This document shows, one piece after another, positions 47,527 through 57,321 of a DNA stretch of 64,000 nucleotides. The stretch's first letter is position 1; the number at the start of each line of letters is the position of its first letter. A model generated the notes under the pieces. It saw only the letters and a program-made list of their open reading frames with translations. It was not told the DNA's origin and did not search any database. Both the position numbers and the translations under genes were made by a program. The DNA is from Burkholderia gladioli (GTDB lineage Bacteria; Pseudomonadota; Gammaproteobacteria; Burkholderiales; Burkholderiaceae), in contig NZ_CP009323.1 in assembly GCF_000959725.1 (NCBI RefSeq), positions 1,426,001 through 1,490,000 of the forward strand. Direction: 5' to 3'.

Positions 47527-50500
47527 TCGAATACCACCCCATCGCCGAATCGAAAAATTTTATCGTTCTGGATAAATATAGCCAGGAATGGACGGTCGCA
47601 GAAAGCTACCAGAGCGAAGGTGATCTGGAGCGCGAGTTCATTCAGGATCTGGTCAATCAGGGCTATGAATACCTGCCCGGCCTGAACGCGCCGGATGCCT
47701 TGCTAGCCAACGTGCGCGTGCAGCTGCAAACGCTCAACAACGTGCTGTTTGCGGATGGCGAGTGGCTGCGCTTTGTCGAGACCTGGCTGGACAAGCCCAG
47801 TGATGGCATCGTCGAGAAAACCCGCAAGATTCACGATGATTACATTCACGATTTTGTCTTTAACGATGGCCGCATCCAGAACATCTACCTGCTGGACAAG
47901 AAAAACATCGCCCGCAACAAAGTGCAGGTGATCAAGCAGTTTGAGCAGACCGGCACGCACGCCAATCGCTATGACGTGACGATTCTGGTCAATGGCTTGC
48001 CACTGGTGCAAGTGGAGCTGAAAAAGCGCGGCGTGGCGATTCGTGAAGCTTTTAACCAGGTGCATCGCTACAGCAAGGAAAGCTTCAATAGTGAGCATTC
48101 CTTATTCAAGTATCTGCAGCTGTTCGTGATTTCCAACGGCACCGATAGCCGTTACTTTGCCAACACCACGCAGCGCAACAAGAACAGCTTCGACTTCACC
48201 ATGAATTGGGCGAAGGCGGATAACAGTCTGATCAAAGACCTGAAAGACTTTACTGCCACCTTCTTCCAGAAGCACACCCTGCTCAATGTGCTGCTGCATC
48301 ATTCGGTATTCGATGTCAGCAACACGTTGCTGGTGATGCGCCCGTACCAGATTGCCGCCACGGAGCGCATTCTGTGGAAGATTAATAGCGCGTATCAGGC
48401 AAAGAACTGGAGCAGTACGGAAAGCGGTGGCTTCATCTGGCACACCACCGGCTCGGGCAAGACCCTGACCAGTTTCAAGACGGCGCGTCTCGCCACTGAG
48501 TTGGACTTCGTCGACAAGGTGTTCTTCGTGGTAGACCGCAAGGATCTGGACTACCAGACCATGAAGGAATACCAGCGCTTTTCACCGGACAGTGTGAATG
48601 GGTCGGACAGCACTGCTGGCCTGAAGCGTAACCTGGACAAGGACGACAACAAGATCGTCGTCACCACCATCCAGAAGCTCAACAACCTGATGAAGAGCGA
48701 AACCGACTTGTCCATCTACGGCAAGCAGGTGGTCTTCATTTTTGACGAGTGTCATCGCAGCCAGTTTGGTGAAGCACAGAAGAACCTGAAGAAGAAGTTC
48801 AAGAAGTTCTATCAGTTTGGCTTTACCGGCACGCCGATCTTTCCCGAGAACGCGCTGGGCGCCGAAACCACGGCTAGCGTGTTTGGCCGTGAACTGCATT
48901 CGTATGTGATCACCGATGCGATTCGTGACGAGAAGGTGCTGAAGTTCAAGGTGGATTACAACGATGTCCGCCCTCAGTTCAAAGCCATCGAAACCGAAAA
49001 AGACGAGAGAAAGCTTAGCGCCGCAGAAAACAAACAGGCCTTGTTGCACCCTGACCGAATTCGCGAGATCACCCAGTACATTCTGAACAACTTCCGGCAG
49101 AAAACTCACCGCCTGCAAGCGGGAAATAAAGGTTTTATTGCCATGTTCGCGGTAAGCAGCGTGGACGCTGCCAAGCTGTACTACGAGTGTTTCAGGGAAC
49201 TACAGAAGAGTAGCGACAAACCGCTGAAAGTCGCTACCATCTTCTCGTTTGCGGCCAATGAGGAGCAGGACGCCGTAGGCGATATTCAAGACGAAAGCTT
49301 CGATGTCTCCGCCATGAACAGCAGTGCCAAGGAGTTCTTGAGTGCGGCCATCGCGGACTACAACGCGCTGTTCAAAACCAACTTCAGCGTGGACAGCAAT
49401 GGCTTCCAGAACTATTACCGTGATCTGGCCAAGCAAGTCAAAGCTAAGGAAATCGATTTGCTGATTGTGGTCGGCATGTTTCTGACAGGCTTTGATGCCC
49501 CCACGCTGAACACCTTGTTTGTCGACAAAAACCTGCGCTACCACGGTCTGATGCAGGCCTACTCGCGCACCAACCGCATTTTTGACGCCACCAAAACCTT
49601 CGGCAACATCGTCACCTTCCGGGATCTGGAGCAGGCGACCATCGACGCCATCACCCTGTTTGGCGACAAGAACACCAAGAACGTGGTGCTGGAGAAGAGC
49701 TACAAGGAATACATGGAGGGCTACACCGATGCGGCCACTGGTGAAGCGCGGCGTGGCTTTGTAGACGTGGTGAAGGAGCTGGAAGCACGCTTTCCCGACC
49801 CTGCCGCCATTGAAAAGGAAGCTGACAAAAAGGCTTTCGCCAAGCTGTTTGGCGAGTATTTGCGCGTGGAGAACGTGCTGCAGAACTATGACGAGTTCGC
49901 CAGCCTGAAGGCCTTGCAAGGTGTCGATTTGGACGACCCTGCGGCGGTTGAGGCCTTCAAGACCAAGCACTATTTGAGCGATGACGATCTGGCCGCACTG
50001 CAAGCCATCACTCTCCCCGCTGAGCGGACAATCCAGGATTACCGTTCGACCTATAACGACGTGCGCGAATGGCTGCGTAGAGAAAAAGCTTCCGGCGAGA
50101 AGGAAAAATCCATCATCGACTGGGATGACGTGGTCTTTGAGGTAGATCTGCTCAAGTCGCAGGAAATCAACTTGGATTACATTCTGGAGCTGATTTTTGA
50201 GCACAACAAGAAAACTAAAAGCAAATCAGACCTGGTTGATGAAGTACGCCGGGTTATTCGTGCCAGCCTGGGCAACCGCGCCAAAGAGAGCCTGTTGGTG
50301 GACTTCATCAATCAGACCGATCTGGACCAGATTGGCGACAAGGCCAGTGTGATTGACGCCTTCTTCACCTTTGCCCAAGCGGAACAGCAGCGTGAGGCAC
50401 AAGAGCTAATCAGCGACGAAAGCCTGAATGCCGAGGCGACCAGGCGCTATATCACCAACTCGCTAAAACGGGAATACGCCAGTGACAATGGTACTGAACT

Positions 50501-50621
50501 CAGTGCCATTCTGCCTAAGATGAGTCCACTTAATCCGCAATATCTCACAAAAAAGCAAAGCGTGTTCCAGAAAATCGCTGCATTTGTCGAGAAATTTAAA
50601 GGCGTGGGTGGACAAGTTTAA
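47523..50621 (+). CDS. hsdR: Type I restriction endonuclease subunit HsdR (PrrD-like)
   Basis: A 1032-residue motor-nuclease subunit. The N-terminal PD-(D/E)xK nuclease has Asp151 (YDVTIL) and E165-L-K167; the superfamily 2 translocase has Walker A T-T-G-S-G-K-T (308-314) and the DECH box 408-411 ([10 protein letters not shown]). A C-terminal helical domain contacts the HsdM2S core. With HsdM and HsdS it cuts unmethylated incoming DNA; in prr systems it is also part of the complex that keeps PrrC latent. ATG overlaps the prrC stop (ATGA). Intact and full length, so the system is probably functional. Confidence 0.97.
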   Translation: MIEYHPIAESKNFIVLDKYSQEWTVAESYQSEGDLEREFIQDLVNQGYEYLPGLNAPDALLANVRVQLQTLNNVLFADGEWLRFVETWLDKPSDGIVEKTRKIHDDYIHDFVFNDGRIQNIYLLDKKNIARNKVQVIKQFEQTGTHANRYDVTILVNGLPLVQVELKKRGVAIREAFNQVHRYSKESFNSEHSLFKYLQLFVISNGTDSRYFANTTQRNKNSFDFTMNWAKADNSLIKDLKDFTATFFQKHTLLNVLLHHSVFDVSNTLLVMRPYQIAATERILWKINSAYQAKNWSSTESGGFIWHTTGSGKTLTSFKTARLATELDFVDKVFFVVDRKDLDYQTMKEYQRFSPDSVNGSDSTAGLKRNLDKDDNKIVVTTIQKLNNLMKSETDLSIYGKQVVFIFDECHRSQFGEAQKNLKKKFKKFYQFGFTGTPIFPENALGAETTASVFGRELHSYVITDAIRDEKVLKFKVDYNDVRPQFKAIETEKDERKLSAAENKQALLHPDRIREITQYILNNFRQKTHRLQAGNKGFIAMFAVSSVDAAKLYYECFRELQKSSDKPLKVATIFSFAANEEQDAVGDIQDESFDVSAMNSSAKEFLSAAIADYNALFKTNFSVDSNGFQNYYRDLAKQVKAKEIDLLIVVGMFLTGFDAPTLNTLFVDKNLRYHGLMQAYSRTNRIFDATKTFGNIVTFRDLEQATIDAITLFGDKNTKNVVLEKSYKEYMEGYTDAATGEARRGFVDVVKELEARFPDPAAIEKEADKKAFAKLFGEYLRVENVLQNYDEFASLKALQGVDLDDPAAVEAFKTKHYLSDDDLAALQAITLPAERTIQDYRSTYNDVREWLRREKASGEKEKSIIDWDDVVFEVDLLKSQEINLDYILELIFEHNKKTKSKSDLVDEVRRVIRASLGNRAKESLLVDFINQTDLDQIGDKASVIDAFFTFAQAEQQREAQELISDESLNAEATRRYITNSLKREYASDNGTELSAILPKMSPLNPQYLTKKQSVFQKIAAFVEKFKGVGGQV

Positions 50622-50997
50622 AGGAAGTGAGGCAAAGGGTTCCATCGAAAGGACCGGGCAGACTAGATTGCGGCTGAAAAGGGGCCTTCTTTCAACAGCC
50701 GCTTTGGCCGACAACTTACCAGCAGGAAGGCCGCGCGAATGGCCGTTCTAGCTGCAACCGGCCATAACCCTCGCATTGGGTCGAAAGGCGGTTGTGGGGC
50801 GATACTTGCCCGATGTTCCGCGCGTGCCAATGAAGTCGCTTCTCGCAACGCAACATGCATTGCGAAGGTCACCCGCTGGATCCGAATGCCAAGGCGGCAC
50901 GCTCGTCGTGCCCGTTATCAAACATAAAAATAGCGCCCCGGAAGCCATGCCCCACATGGCTTCCTTGTTTTTATGATTTATATATTCAGGATAACGA
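50622..50997. other. Spacer between hsdR and small island genes
   Basis: A 376-base stretch with no supported gene. Composition shifts back toward GC-rich after about 50690. It ends in the plus-strand terminator at 50940-50973. Short open frames here lack ribosome binding sites and recognisable content. Confidence 0.5.
50940..50973 (+). terminator. Terminator downstream of the restriction operon
   Basis: GGAAGCCATG (50940-50949) pairs with CATGGCTTCC (50955-50964), followed by TTGTTTTT. A 10-bp stem with a good U-run, preceded by AAAAA, in position to end transcription coming from hsdR. Confidence 0.85.
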
Positions 50998-51300
50998 ATG
51001 AATACACATCAATACCACCTCGTAGACGCACAAGCAAGGAACATGATCAACCTGCGCGAGCACGCATCAGAGATCACGCGGGCATTTCGGTACGTTCCGT
51101 TCCGCCACGGCGGCCTCAAGATCCATCCAGACTGCTTCGAATTCACCACGCCAGACCCGCTTACACGGACAGACTCCAGACTCATGGGTAAAGCCATCGC
51201 CGCCTCTGCGACGACTCTCGCCGCCATGGCCGTGAAGGTGTATGAGGCAGCGCGCGACAGCAAATCGCGTACATCGACGCAGCTCTTTAAGCGGAGGTAG
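50998..51300 (+). CDS. Hypothetical protein, 100 residues
   Basis: I do not recognise this protein. It starts at ATG with AGGATAACG just upstream and has a balanced composition unlike shadow frames. The first half (HQYHLVDAQARNMINLREHA) is polar and helical; residues 60-80 (MGKAIAASATTLAAMAVKVYEAA) form an amphipathic or weakly membrane-like helix, and the C-terminus is basic (FKRR). It lies right after the restriction operon's terminator, so it has its own promoter if expressed. Could be a small island-borne regulator or remnant. Confidence 0.5.
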   Translation: MNTHQYHLVDAQARNMINLREHASEITRAFRYVPFRHGGLKIHPDCFEFTTPDPLTRTDSRLMGKAIAASATTLAAMAVKVYEAARDSKSRTSTQLFKRR

Positions 51301-51406
51301 GCATCCCGTATCGAAGCGATCTTCACGGATACATTCTTTTTGTAAGGCTTTTACGAAGCCTTTGCCCCTCTTGCCAAACGAGGGGTATCACATCAACAAG
51401 GTATCC
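51301..51406 (+). other. Tandem hairpin leader before a 54-residue ORF
   Basis: Two stem-loops stand side by side: AAGGCTT/AAGCCTT (51344-51350 with 51356-51362) and CCCCTC/GAGGGG (51365-51370 with 51380-51385). They precede AAGG and the ATG at 51407. They could be a terminator for the preceding ORF or a structured leader. Confidence 0.4.
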
Positions 51407-51571
51407 ATGAGCCGATCATCCAGTACCAAGCATCCCTTCCCCGCCCTTTCCCCCAAGCCGATCAGCACCAGCCTTGCGACCTGCGGCACGTCTTCCGTGA
51501 TCGAGAACATCAAGCAGACTGCACTCCCGAAGGAAGTCACGTTCGGTCTGTATTTCAGCTACCAGCGCTGA
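51407..51571 (+). CDS. Hypothetical small protein, 54 residues
   Basis: Unrecognised. ATG at 51407 preceded by AAGG at a fair distance. The product is Ser/Thr/Pro/Lys-rich at the N-terminus (SRSSSTKHPFPALSPKPIST) and ends in a hydrophobic-aromatic stretch (VTFGLYFSYQR). There is no signal peptide or membrane helix. A hairpin that may end transcription follows at 51625. The existence of the gene rests on start signal and composition only. Confidence 0.4.
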   Translation: MSRSSSTKHPFPALSPKPISTSLATCGTSSVIENIKQTALPKEVTFGLYFSYQR

Positions 51572-51624
51572 CCCTCGCTTTCCTCTCTTTTCTGGCCATT
51601 TCGGCCCCCTTCCCCGATTACGTC

Positions 51625-51657
51625 CCCTGATGCCCCCTTGCGGTCATCAGGGCGTTT
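51625..51657 (+). terminator. Possible terminator after the 54-residue ORF
   Basis: CCCTGATG (51625-51632) and CATCAGGG (51645-51652) form an 8-bp stem with a 12-base loop, followed by CGTTTCT. Weak U-run. Confidence 0.45.
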
Positions 51658-51712
51658 CTACGCCTTTTTCCAGGCTGTTTCCCCATGACTACGCAAACCC
51701 AACCTTCCCCCC

Positions 51713-52318
51713 ATGGAGCAAGAGGCAACCGAATATGCTTATGCTCGCCGATACGGCCCAGGAATCGACGTCGGCGATCCGATGGGCTACAGCACGGTGA
51801 GATTGGCCGGCAAGATCAAAACCGTGGACTGGATCGTCGCCTTGGACAAGAACCTCGTGCGCGCCGCAGGAGGACCGGCTTCATGGACTTTGCCTCCCGA
51901 TTGGTTCGTTCGTCAGCCGCTGGCTGCCGATGGGTTGATCATCCAAGCCGGCGCCGCGCCGCAAGCCGGCATTTCGGATGGCCCTGGCAAACCACCGCTG
52001 CCGCCGCCTGCCTACGTCCTGCTCAACGCGGCGTTACGGTCGATCATTGCCGAGGACATGGACATACTCCAACGCGGCACGCTCGACAGCACCGCGCCGT
52101 TGCTGAACACGACGATAGCCACCGAAGCGTGGTTGAAACGCTTCGACCTGCCAGACGATCAGGTAATAGCACAATGGCCTGCCCTTCATGCAAGCCAAAC
52201 AGTCACGGAAGGAAAAGCGACGGTTGCCGCAAATCTGCACCGCCTGCGCACGGCGATGGGCCTTCCCGAAGTTGCTACGACGTCGAATCGTTTCGGATAC
52301 GACGTCACGCCATCGTGA
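51713..52318 (+). CDS. DUF3396 (type VI immunity-like) protein, N-terminally short
   Basis: A 201-residue product. The stretch RRYGPGIDVGDP..., KIKTVDWIVALDKNLVRAAGG, DGLIIQAGAAPQAGI, PAYVLLNAALRSI and EAWLKRFD follows the order of conserved blocks I know from the DUF3396 / type VI immunity family (pattern: R-x-P-G-D, K-V-N-W-L-x-x-L, G-G, G-L-L-I-Q-A-G-x-x-P, W-L-x-R-F-D). Typical members are roughly 300-400 residues with an extra N-terminal domain that is missing here; the gene may be a truncated copy or an orphan immunity gene. No effector gene lies next to it. Start uncertain; the annotated ATG has AGCCC-type sequence before it, not a good ribosome site. Confidence 0.55.
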   Translation: MEQEATEYAYARRYGPGIDVGDPMGYSTVRLAGKIKTVDWIVALDKNLVRAAGGPASWTLPPDWFVRQPLAADGLIIQAGAAPQAGISDGPGKPPLPPPAYVLLNAALRSIIAEDMDILQRGTLDSTAPLLNTTIATEAWLKRFDLPDDQVIAQWPALHASQTVTEGKATVAANLHRLRTAMGLPEVATTSNRFGYDVTPS

Positions 52319-52448
52319 TCGCGATGCTGATGATGGAAAAGGTCTTGAGATGAGTCGTGCAACCAAAGCGCGAATTCATAACACTAAGCCGGCTGATTCA
52401 AACATCCGACGATTAGAGCGTTACACCGAATCGCGCTCGAGGCCCTCG

Positions 52449-52928
52449 TCACATGCTCACGTCAAATACGCGAAAGACAGGTCGCGGTGCTGACGCGATT
52501 AGCGGGCGACGCCCTGGAGCCGGCGCTGAATTACTCACACAGGTCCCCGCCGATTCCATGTCGGGACCCACACTGAAGTCACGCCCGGGTTCAGATTCGA
52601 AGCCATCATCTTGTCCGGCCATGCTGGAATATCCACCTTGCTCAGCCAGCCCAATCGAATCAAGCCGACCTAGAAAATCCGAGGCACAGCGGCGATATCC
52701 ATTCACATCCATCCCGCCGTCGGCCCCATGCTCGCCGCCCACCCGCAGCAATGAGCCTTCCGCTTCCAGCTCATATATGCGCTGCATAAGCGCCTCAATC
52801 TGCTCGGCCTGACGATAGCATTCAGCGCCCATCGCAACCAGTTGTGCGATCAGATCTTCGCGAGTGTAGTCGTTCGGAAAATTGCGCTGTCGTGGATGAA
52901 CAGGCTTGGCGTGCTTGTGTTTGCTCAT
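52449..52928 (-). CDS. Hypothetical protein with coiled-coil, 159 residues
   Basis: Unrecognised. Starts MSKHKHAKPVHPRQRNFPNDYTRED (basic, His-rich), then a helical segment (LIAQLVAMGAECYRQAEQIEALMQRIYELEAEG, about 25-60) with coiled-coil character, then a Gly/Asp/Ser-rich region of low order. Its ATG overlaps the stop of a 66-codon frame upstream (ATGA), suggesting a coupled pair. It lies on the minus strand facing the DUF3396-like gene. Function unknown. Confidence 0.5.
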   Translation of the reverse strand: MSKHKHAKPVHPRQRNFPNDYTREDLIAQLVAMGAECYRQAEQIEALMQRIYELEAEGSLLRVGGEHGADGGMDVNGYRRCASDFLGRLDSIGLAEQGGYSSMAGQDDGFESEPGRDFSVGPDMESAGTCVSNSAPAPGRRPLIASAPRPVFRVFDVSM

Positions 52929-53125
52929 TGCGTGCTTCCCTCGATCAGAGCGCCCGCAACAGGAGTAAAAGCGGGCGCCGTGGCGGGTCGGCAGATCGGA
53001 CACGGCACCATTTCCGCCGAGACCCGCACATTGAAACGATAGGCGTGCCATGTCAGGCGCACGCCCACGTGAGGTATTGCACTACCAGAGCCGCCAAGCT
53101 CGGGCCGCCGTTGTTTCGGTAGCAC
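52925..53125 (-). CDS. Hypothetical small protein, 66 residues
   Basis: Unrecognised small ORF (starts MLPKQRRPELGG, ends VAGALIEGSTQ) with a C-x-x-C pair in VPCPICRP that could bind a metal. The stop overlaps the start of the 159-residue gene by ATGA, the main reason to take it seriously. The gap on to gshA (53126-53230) shows nothing else. Confidence 0.35.
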   Translation of the reverse strand: MLPKQRRPELGGSGSAIPHVGVRLTWHAYRFNVRVSAEMVPCPICRPATAPAFTPVAGALIEGSTQ

Positions 53126-53230
53126 CGCGGACTATAAAGCACGATGGACTTCCGAGCCGTCATGGATTCAGCAAAGTCTGTCCTTCGACAAACAACAGCC
53201 AGCAAATCCAATCGCAGCCCTGCCCGGACC

Positions 53231-54844
53231 TCACACGCTGAACCGATTCAACGTATAAGCCCGATAAGCCGCCACGAACGCATCGAAGGACCCACCATCC
53301 TTGCCTTCGAGTTCCGCCTGCTCGGCCAGCGACTTCTCCGCGAGCCGCTTCGCCTCATCCGCCGCCCCCGCCTCAAGCGGCCGCGCACGGAAGTAAGCCG
53401 CATGCGCCTCGCTCTGCCGCCGCGCGAAGTCCAGAAACGACTCCCCCCGCTCCCGCATCTCGCGCAGCACCCGCGCCGAAGGCGTCGACTCCGGATCATC
53501 GAGCTTGACGCGCTGCGCCGCCACCGCGCGCGCATGCACATCATCACCACGAATCTCATCAAGCACGCGCGCCGCCGCCTCGATCTTCACGAACACTTCC
53601 TCGGCCCAGTCGCGCATCGAGACCACCGCGCCGTCGCGCACCAGTTCCAGCCCCGGCTTGCGCCCTTCCATCGTCACGCGGCCGAAGTTCGCATTGGCTT
53701 CGCGATACGCATCGCATTCGAGCTTCGCGCTGTCATCCAGCGCACACACAAGCAGATACGCATCCATGAAGCGCGCCGTGTCCAGCGCGATCCCCGTCGG
53801 CTCGAACGGATCGATATCGAGGCAGCGCACCTCGATGTACTGCACGCCGCGCGAGGCCAGCGCATGCAACGGCCGCTCGCCGGAATAGGTCACGCGCTTC
53901 GGGCGGATCGTCGAGTAGAACTCGTTCTCGATCTGCAGCACGTTGGTATTGAGCTGGATCCACTCGCCGTCGCGATGCGTGCCGATCGCCTCGTAGGCCG
54001 GATAAGGCTCGCTGACCGCCTTCGACAGCGCATCGAGGTAGGCATCCAGCGAGTTGTAGTCCGCCACCAACGCAGCCTGCGCCGTGGTGTTCGAATACCC
54101 GAGATCGCTCATGCGCAGGCTGGTCGCGTAAGGCCGATACAGCGTGGTGGCGTCGAAGCTCTCCAGCGTGCTGTCGCGCCCGCGCAGGAAGGCCTTGTCG
54201 AGCGCCGGCGAAGCACCGAACAGATACATCAGCAGCCAGCTGGTGCGACGGAAATTGCGGATCTGCGCGAGATACCGTTCGGACTGGAAATCGACCTCGC
54301 TAGCCGCCGATTGCGCGTGCTCGCGCAGGCGCAGCCAGATGTCCTCGTGCAGCGAGTAGTTGTAGTGGATCCCGGCGATGCACTGCATGGTGCGGCCGTA
54401 GCGATAGGCCAGGCCGCGCCGGTAGATGGTCTTCAGGCGGCCGATGTTCGAGCTGCCGTAATCGGCGATCGGGATCTCGTCGTCGGCCGGCAGCTTGCCG
54501 GGCATCGACTCGTTCCACAGCATCTCCTCGCCGAGCGCGGCATACACCTCCCGATGCAGCGCGTCGAGCCGCTCGAGCGTGAGCGCGACATCGCGCTCGG
54601 CCGGCGTGATCAGCTCGATCAGCGCCTCGGAATAATCGGTGGTCAGCGAGGGATGGGTGAGCGCGGAACCCAGCGCGCGCGGATGCGGCGTCATCGCGAT
54701 CATGCCGTCGCGCGTCACGCGCAGGCTTTCCTTTTCGATGCCGCGCAGGCCGTCAACCAGACGCTCGCGCGAGGGCCCGGAGGCCAGCACGTCGAGGCGT
54801 TGCTGCAGCAAGTCGGTGTGGCTGGAAATCATCTTGTTCGACAT
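53231..54844 (-). CDS. gshA: Glutamate-cysteine ligase
   Basis: A 537-residue ATP-dependent ligase, first step of glutathione synthesis. The start MSNKMISSHTDLLQQ gives the family length; the family signature GIEKESLRV lies near residues 35-43, with the substrate-binding block ALTHPSLTTDYSEALIELITP next and the IHYNYSLHE region near 160 as in the E. coli-type enzyme. Returns to core GC-rich composition, marking the right side of the island. Stands alone. Confidence 0.96.
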   Translation of the reverse strand: MSNKMISSHTDLLQQRLDVLASGPSRERLVDGLRGIEKESLRVTRDGMIAMTPHPRALGSALTHPSLTTDYSEALIELITPAERDVALTLERLDALHREVYAALGEEMLWNESMPGKLPADDEIPIADYGSSNIGRLKTIYRRGLAYRYGRTMQCIAGIHYNYSLHEDIWLRLREHAQSAASEVDFQSERYLAQIRNFRRTSWLLMYLFGASPALDKAFLRGRDSTLESFDATTLYRPYATSLRMSDLGYSNTTAQAALVADYNSLDAYLDALSKAVSEPYPAYEAIGTHRDGEWIQLNTNVLQIENEFYSTIRPKRVTYSGERPLHALASRGVQYIEVRCLDIDPFEPTGIALDTARFMDAYLLVCALDDSAKLECDAYREANANFGRVTMEGRKPGLELVRDGAVVSMRDWAEEVFVKIEAAARVLDEIRGDDVHARAVAAQRVKLDDPESTPSARVLREMRERGESFLDFARRQSEAHAAYFRARPLEAGAADEAKRLAEKSLAEQAELEGKDGGSFDAFVAAYRAYTLNRFSV

Positions 54845-55028
54845 GGATGCCAGGAAGCAGGCATGGCGGTTTGCTGCCACGCACACCGCCCGCCGGGATT
54901 GACGGTAGCGGGCACTTTAACATCTCGCCGTAAGGCTCGCTTGAGCCGCCCCGGAATCGCGTCAAAGCCAGTCTGGGCGGGGCTTTGCGCGATGCACCAG
55001 CGCCCGGCTCCACGCCCGTCGACAACCC

Positions 55029-55994
55029 TCAGCCGCCGCGCGCGCCGCCGGCCCGGTCGGCGATTTCATTCCACAGATGCATCGCCGCATAGGCGCGCCA
55101 CGGGCGCCATGCGTCGCTGCGCGCGCGCTGGCTCGACAGACGCTCGAGCGCGGGGTCGCGCGCGGCGATCGACTGCATCAGCACCAGGTCCGAAGCCGGC
55201 CAGGCGTCGGCGTCGCGCCAGGCGCGCATCGCGATGTATTCGACGGTCCACGGGCCGATCCCCGGCAGCGCCAGCCAGGCCTGCCGCAGCGCGGCCAGGT
55301 CGAGCGGCACGCCGGCCGCGTCCACCGCGTCGACCGGCACCTCGCCCGCGGCCACCGCCGCCGCCACACCTTGCAGCGCGGCAATCCGCTTGCCCGGCAT
55401 GCCGATCCCGGTCAGATCACAGGCCGCCAGCGCGGCCGGTTCGGGAAACCACCAGCCGACAGCGGGATGCGGGGGCGCCGCGAGCGGCTCGCCGGCGCGC
55501 TGGACCAATCGTCCGATGATGGTGGTGGCGGCCTTGACGCTGACCTGCTGGCCGACGATCGCGCGCAAGGCCAGCTCGAAGGCCGACCAGGCGCCCGGCA
55601 CGCGCAGGCCCGGCGCCGCGGCCAACAGCGGCGCGAGCCAGGGATCGCGCGACAGGTCCCGGGCGATCGCCGAGGGCTCGGCGCCGCAGTCGAACATGGT
55701 GGAGAGCCGCGCGACCAGCGCCGCGTCGGCCCGTTGCGCGACCGCGCCCTCGACGGTCGCGACCAGGCAGCGGCGACGCGCATGACGCCGCACCGTCAGC
55801 ACGCCATGCGCACCGCGATATTCGATGGCGCGCAGGTAGGCGCCGTCGCTGACGGTTTCGACGCCGGGAATCGCGCGGCCGGCCAAGAAGCGCAGCAGGC
55901 GCGGCCAGTCGTAGGGCGGGCGCAACGGCAGGTCGATCTCGACGCGCGCCGCTTCGTCCGGCGCGCTGGCCGTGCTTGCCAGCACCTCGCTCAT
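55029..55994 (-). CDS. alkA: DNA-3-methyladenine glycosylase II (AlkA)
   Basis: A 321-residue base-excision enzyme for alkylated purines. An N-terminal AlkA_N beta domain (PPYDWPRLLRFLAGRAIPGVE) is followed by the helix-hairpin-helix GPD module (LPGIGPWTVEYIAMRAW) and the catalytic Asp269 in PASDLVL. The ATG overlaps the ada stop (ATGA), so it belongs to an ada-alkA operon of the adaptive response and should be induced by methylated Ada. Confidence 0.93.
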   Translation of the reverse strand: MSEVLASTASAPDEAARVEIDLPLRPPYDWPRLLRFLAGRAIPGVETVSDGAYLRAIEYRGAHGVLTVRRHARRRCLVATVEGAVAQRADAALVARLSTMFDCGAEPSAIARDLSRDPWLAPLLAAAPGLRVPGAWSAFELALRAIVGQQVSVKAATTIIGRLVQRAGEPLAAPPHPAVGWWFPEPAALAACDLTGIGMPGKRIAALQGVAAAVAAGEVPVDAVDAAGVPLDLAALRQAWLALPGIGPWTVEYIAMRAWRDADAWPASDLVLMQSIAARDPALERLSSQRARSDAWRPWRAYAAMHLWNEIADRAGGARGG

Positions 55995-57076
55995 GCAGCG
56001 TCGTCGAGCGACAGCGCGGCCGGCTCGCCCGCCGCGTGCCGCGCCTCGGCCGCGAGCAGCGCGAGCTTGCGCGCCGTGCCCCAGCGATAGCCCGTCGCCG
56101 TGCCGTCCTTGTGGATCACGCGATGGCAGGGGATCGCCAGCGCCACGGGATTCGAGGCACAGGCGCTGGCGACGGCACGCACCGCGCGCGGCGAACCGAC
56201 CGCCTCGGCGATCTGCGCGTAGCTGCGCGTCTCGCCGTAGGGGATCTTCTGCAGGGCTTCCCACACGCGTTGCTGGAACGCCGTCGCGCTGATGTCGAGC
56301 GGCAAGGCGATGCGTTCGCTCGAACCGCGCAGATAGGCATCGATCTCGGCGAGGAAGGGCGCGAGCCGCTCGGGCGCGGCCACGCATTCGGCATTCGCGA
56401 AGGTATCGCCCAGGTCGGCGACGAGCGACGCTACAGCATCGCCAAACGCAATCTTGCAGATGCCGCGCTCGGTCGCGGCGACCAGCACCTGGCCCAGCGG
56501 CGTCGACGCGGTCGCGTACTCGATGCGCAGCCCCGCGCCCTTGCGCCGGAATGCCGAGGGCGCCATCCCGAGCTCGCGCGGCACGGCCTCGTAGACGCGC
56601 GACGAGGACTGATAACCGGCATCGACGGCCGCTCGCGTGACCGGCGCGCCGCCTTCCAGCGCATCGCGCAAGGCAGCACCGCGGCGCGCGGCCTGGTACT
56701 GGCGCGGCGACACGCCGACCACGCGCTTGAACAGACGCTGCAGGTGGAAAGGGCTGACATGCACGGCCGCGCTCAACTCGGCCAGCGTGGCGCGATCGCT
56801 CGCGTCGAGCACCGCGCAGGCGCGCCGCACGATCTCGACCTCGCGCGGCTCGCGCTCGGGCTGGCAGCGCTTGCAGGCGCGAAAGCCGGCGGCACGCGCG
56901 GCGGCCGGATCGTCGAAGAAACTGACGTTCTCGCGGCGCGGCATGCGCGAGGCGCAGGTCGGGCGGCAGAACACGCCGGTGGTCTTCACGGCATAGAAAA
57001 AAGCGCCGTCGGCATCGGCGTCGCGCGCGACGAGGGCTTCCCAGCGGGCTTCGTCGGTCGAGTACGGGGTGGGCAT
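55991..57076 (-). CDS. ada: Bifunctional methyltransferase / transcriptional activator Ada
   Basis: A 361-residue protein with all Ada parts in order: the zinc-finger methylphosphotriester domain with Cys37, Cys41, Cys68 and Cys71 (FCRPTC and CKRC), an AraC-type helix-turn-helix (about 85-180: ELSAAVHVSPFHLQRLFKRV), an RNase-H-like domain, and the O6-methylguanine methyltransferase site with Cys317 in IPCHRV. After accepting a methyl group at the N-terminal Cys it activates ada-alkA. First gene of the pair. Confidence 0.95.
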   Translation of the reverse strand: MPTPYSTDEARWEALVARDADADGAFFYAVKTTGVFCRPTCASRMPRRENVSFFDDPAAARAAGFRACKRCQPEREPREVEIVRRACAVLDASDRATLAELSAAVHVSPFHLQRLFKRVVGVSPRQYQAARRGAALRDALEGGAPVTRAAVDAGYQSSSRVYEAVPRELGMAPSAFRRKGAGLRIEYATASTPLGQVLVAATERGICKIAFGDAVASLVADLGDTFANAECVAAPERLAPFLAEIDAYLRGSSERIALPLDISATAFQQRVWEALQKIPYGETRSYAQIAEAVGSPRAVRAVASACASNPVALAIPCHRVIHKDGTATGYRWGTARKLALLAAEARHAAGEPAALSLDDAA

Positions 57077-57321
57077 GATCGCCTCGCAGTGACAGTGAGA
57101 ACGGGTTCAACTCTACGTGGCGAGCCACCCGCTGCCTGCCGGAATCTTGCTCTGATATTCGGGTGAACTAAAGGGGGCGCCATCGCCCTGGGGAGGCCGC
57201 ATCCCCGCATCCGCAATTAAGCGAAAACTACACCCAAATCCGCCAGCCTTTGCCGCAGCGCGCGATCGGGCCAAAAGGGTGCGACAGAACGACTCTCTGA
57301 CGATTTTTTGCAGTTGGATTA

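Noticed and set aside
42896..53230. tRNA-Lys as a proven attachment site for an integrative element
   Set aside because: I searched by eye for a second copy of the tRNA 3' end near the right border and found none, and there is no integrase or transposase. Only the adjacency is reported.
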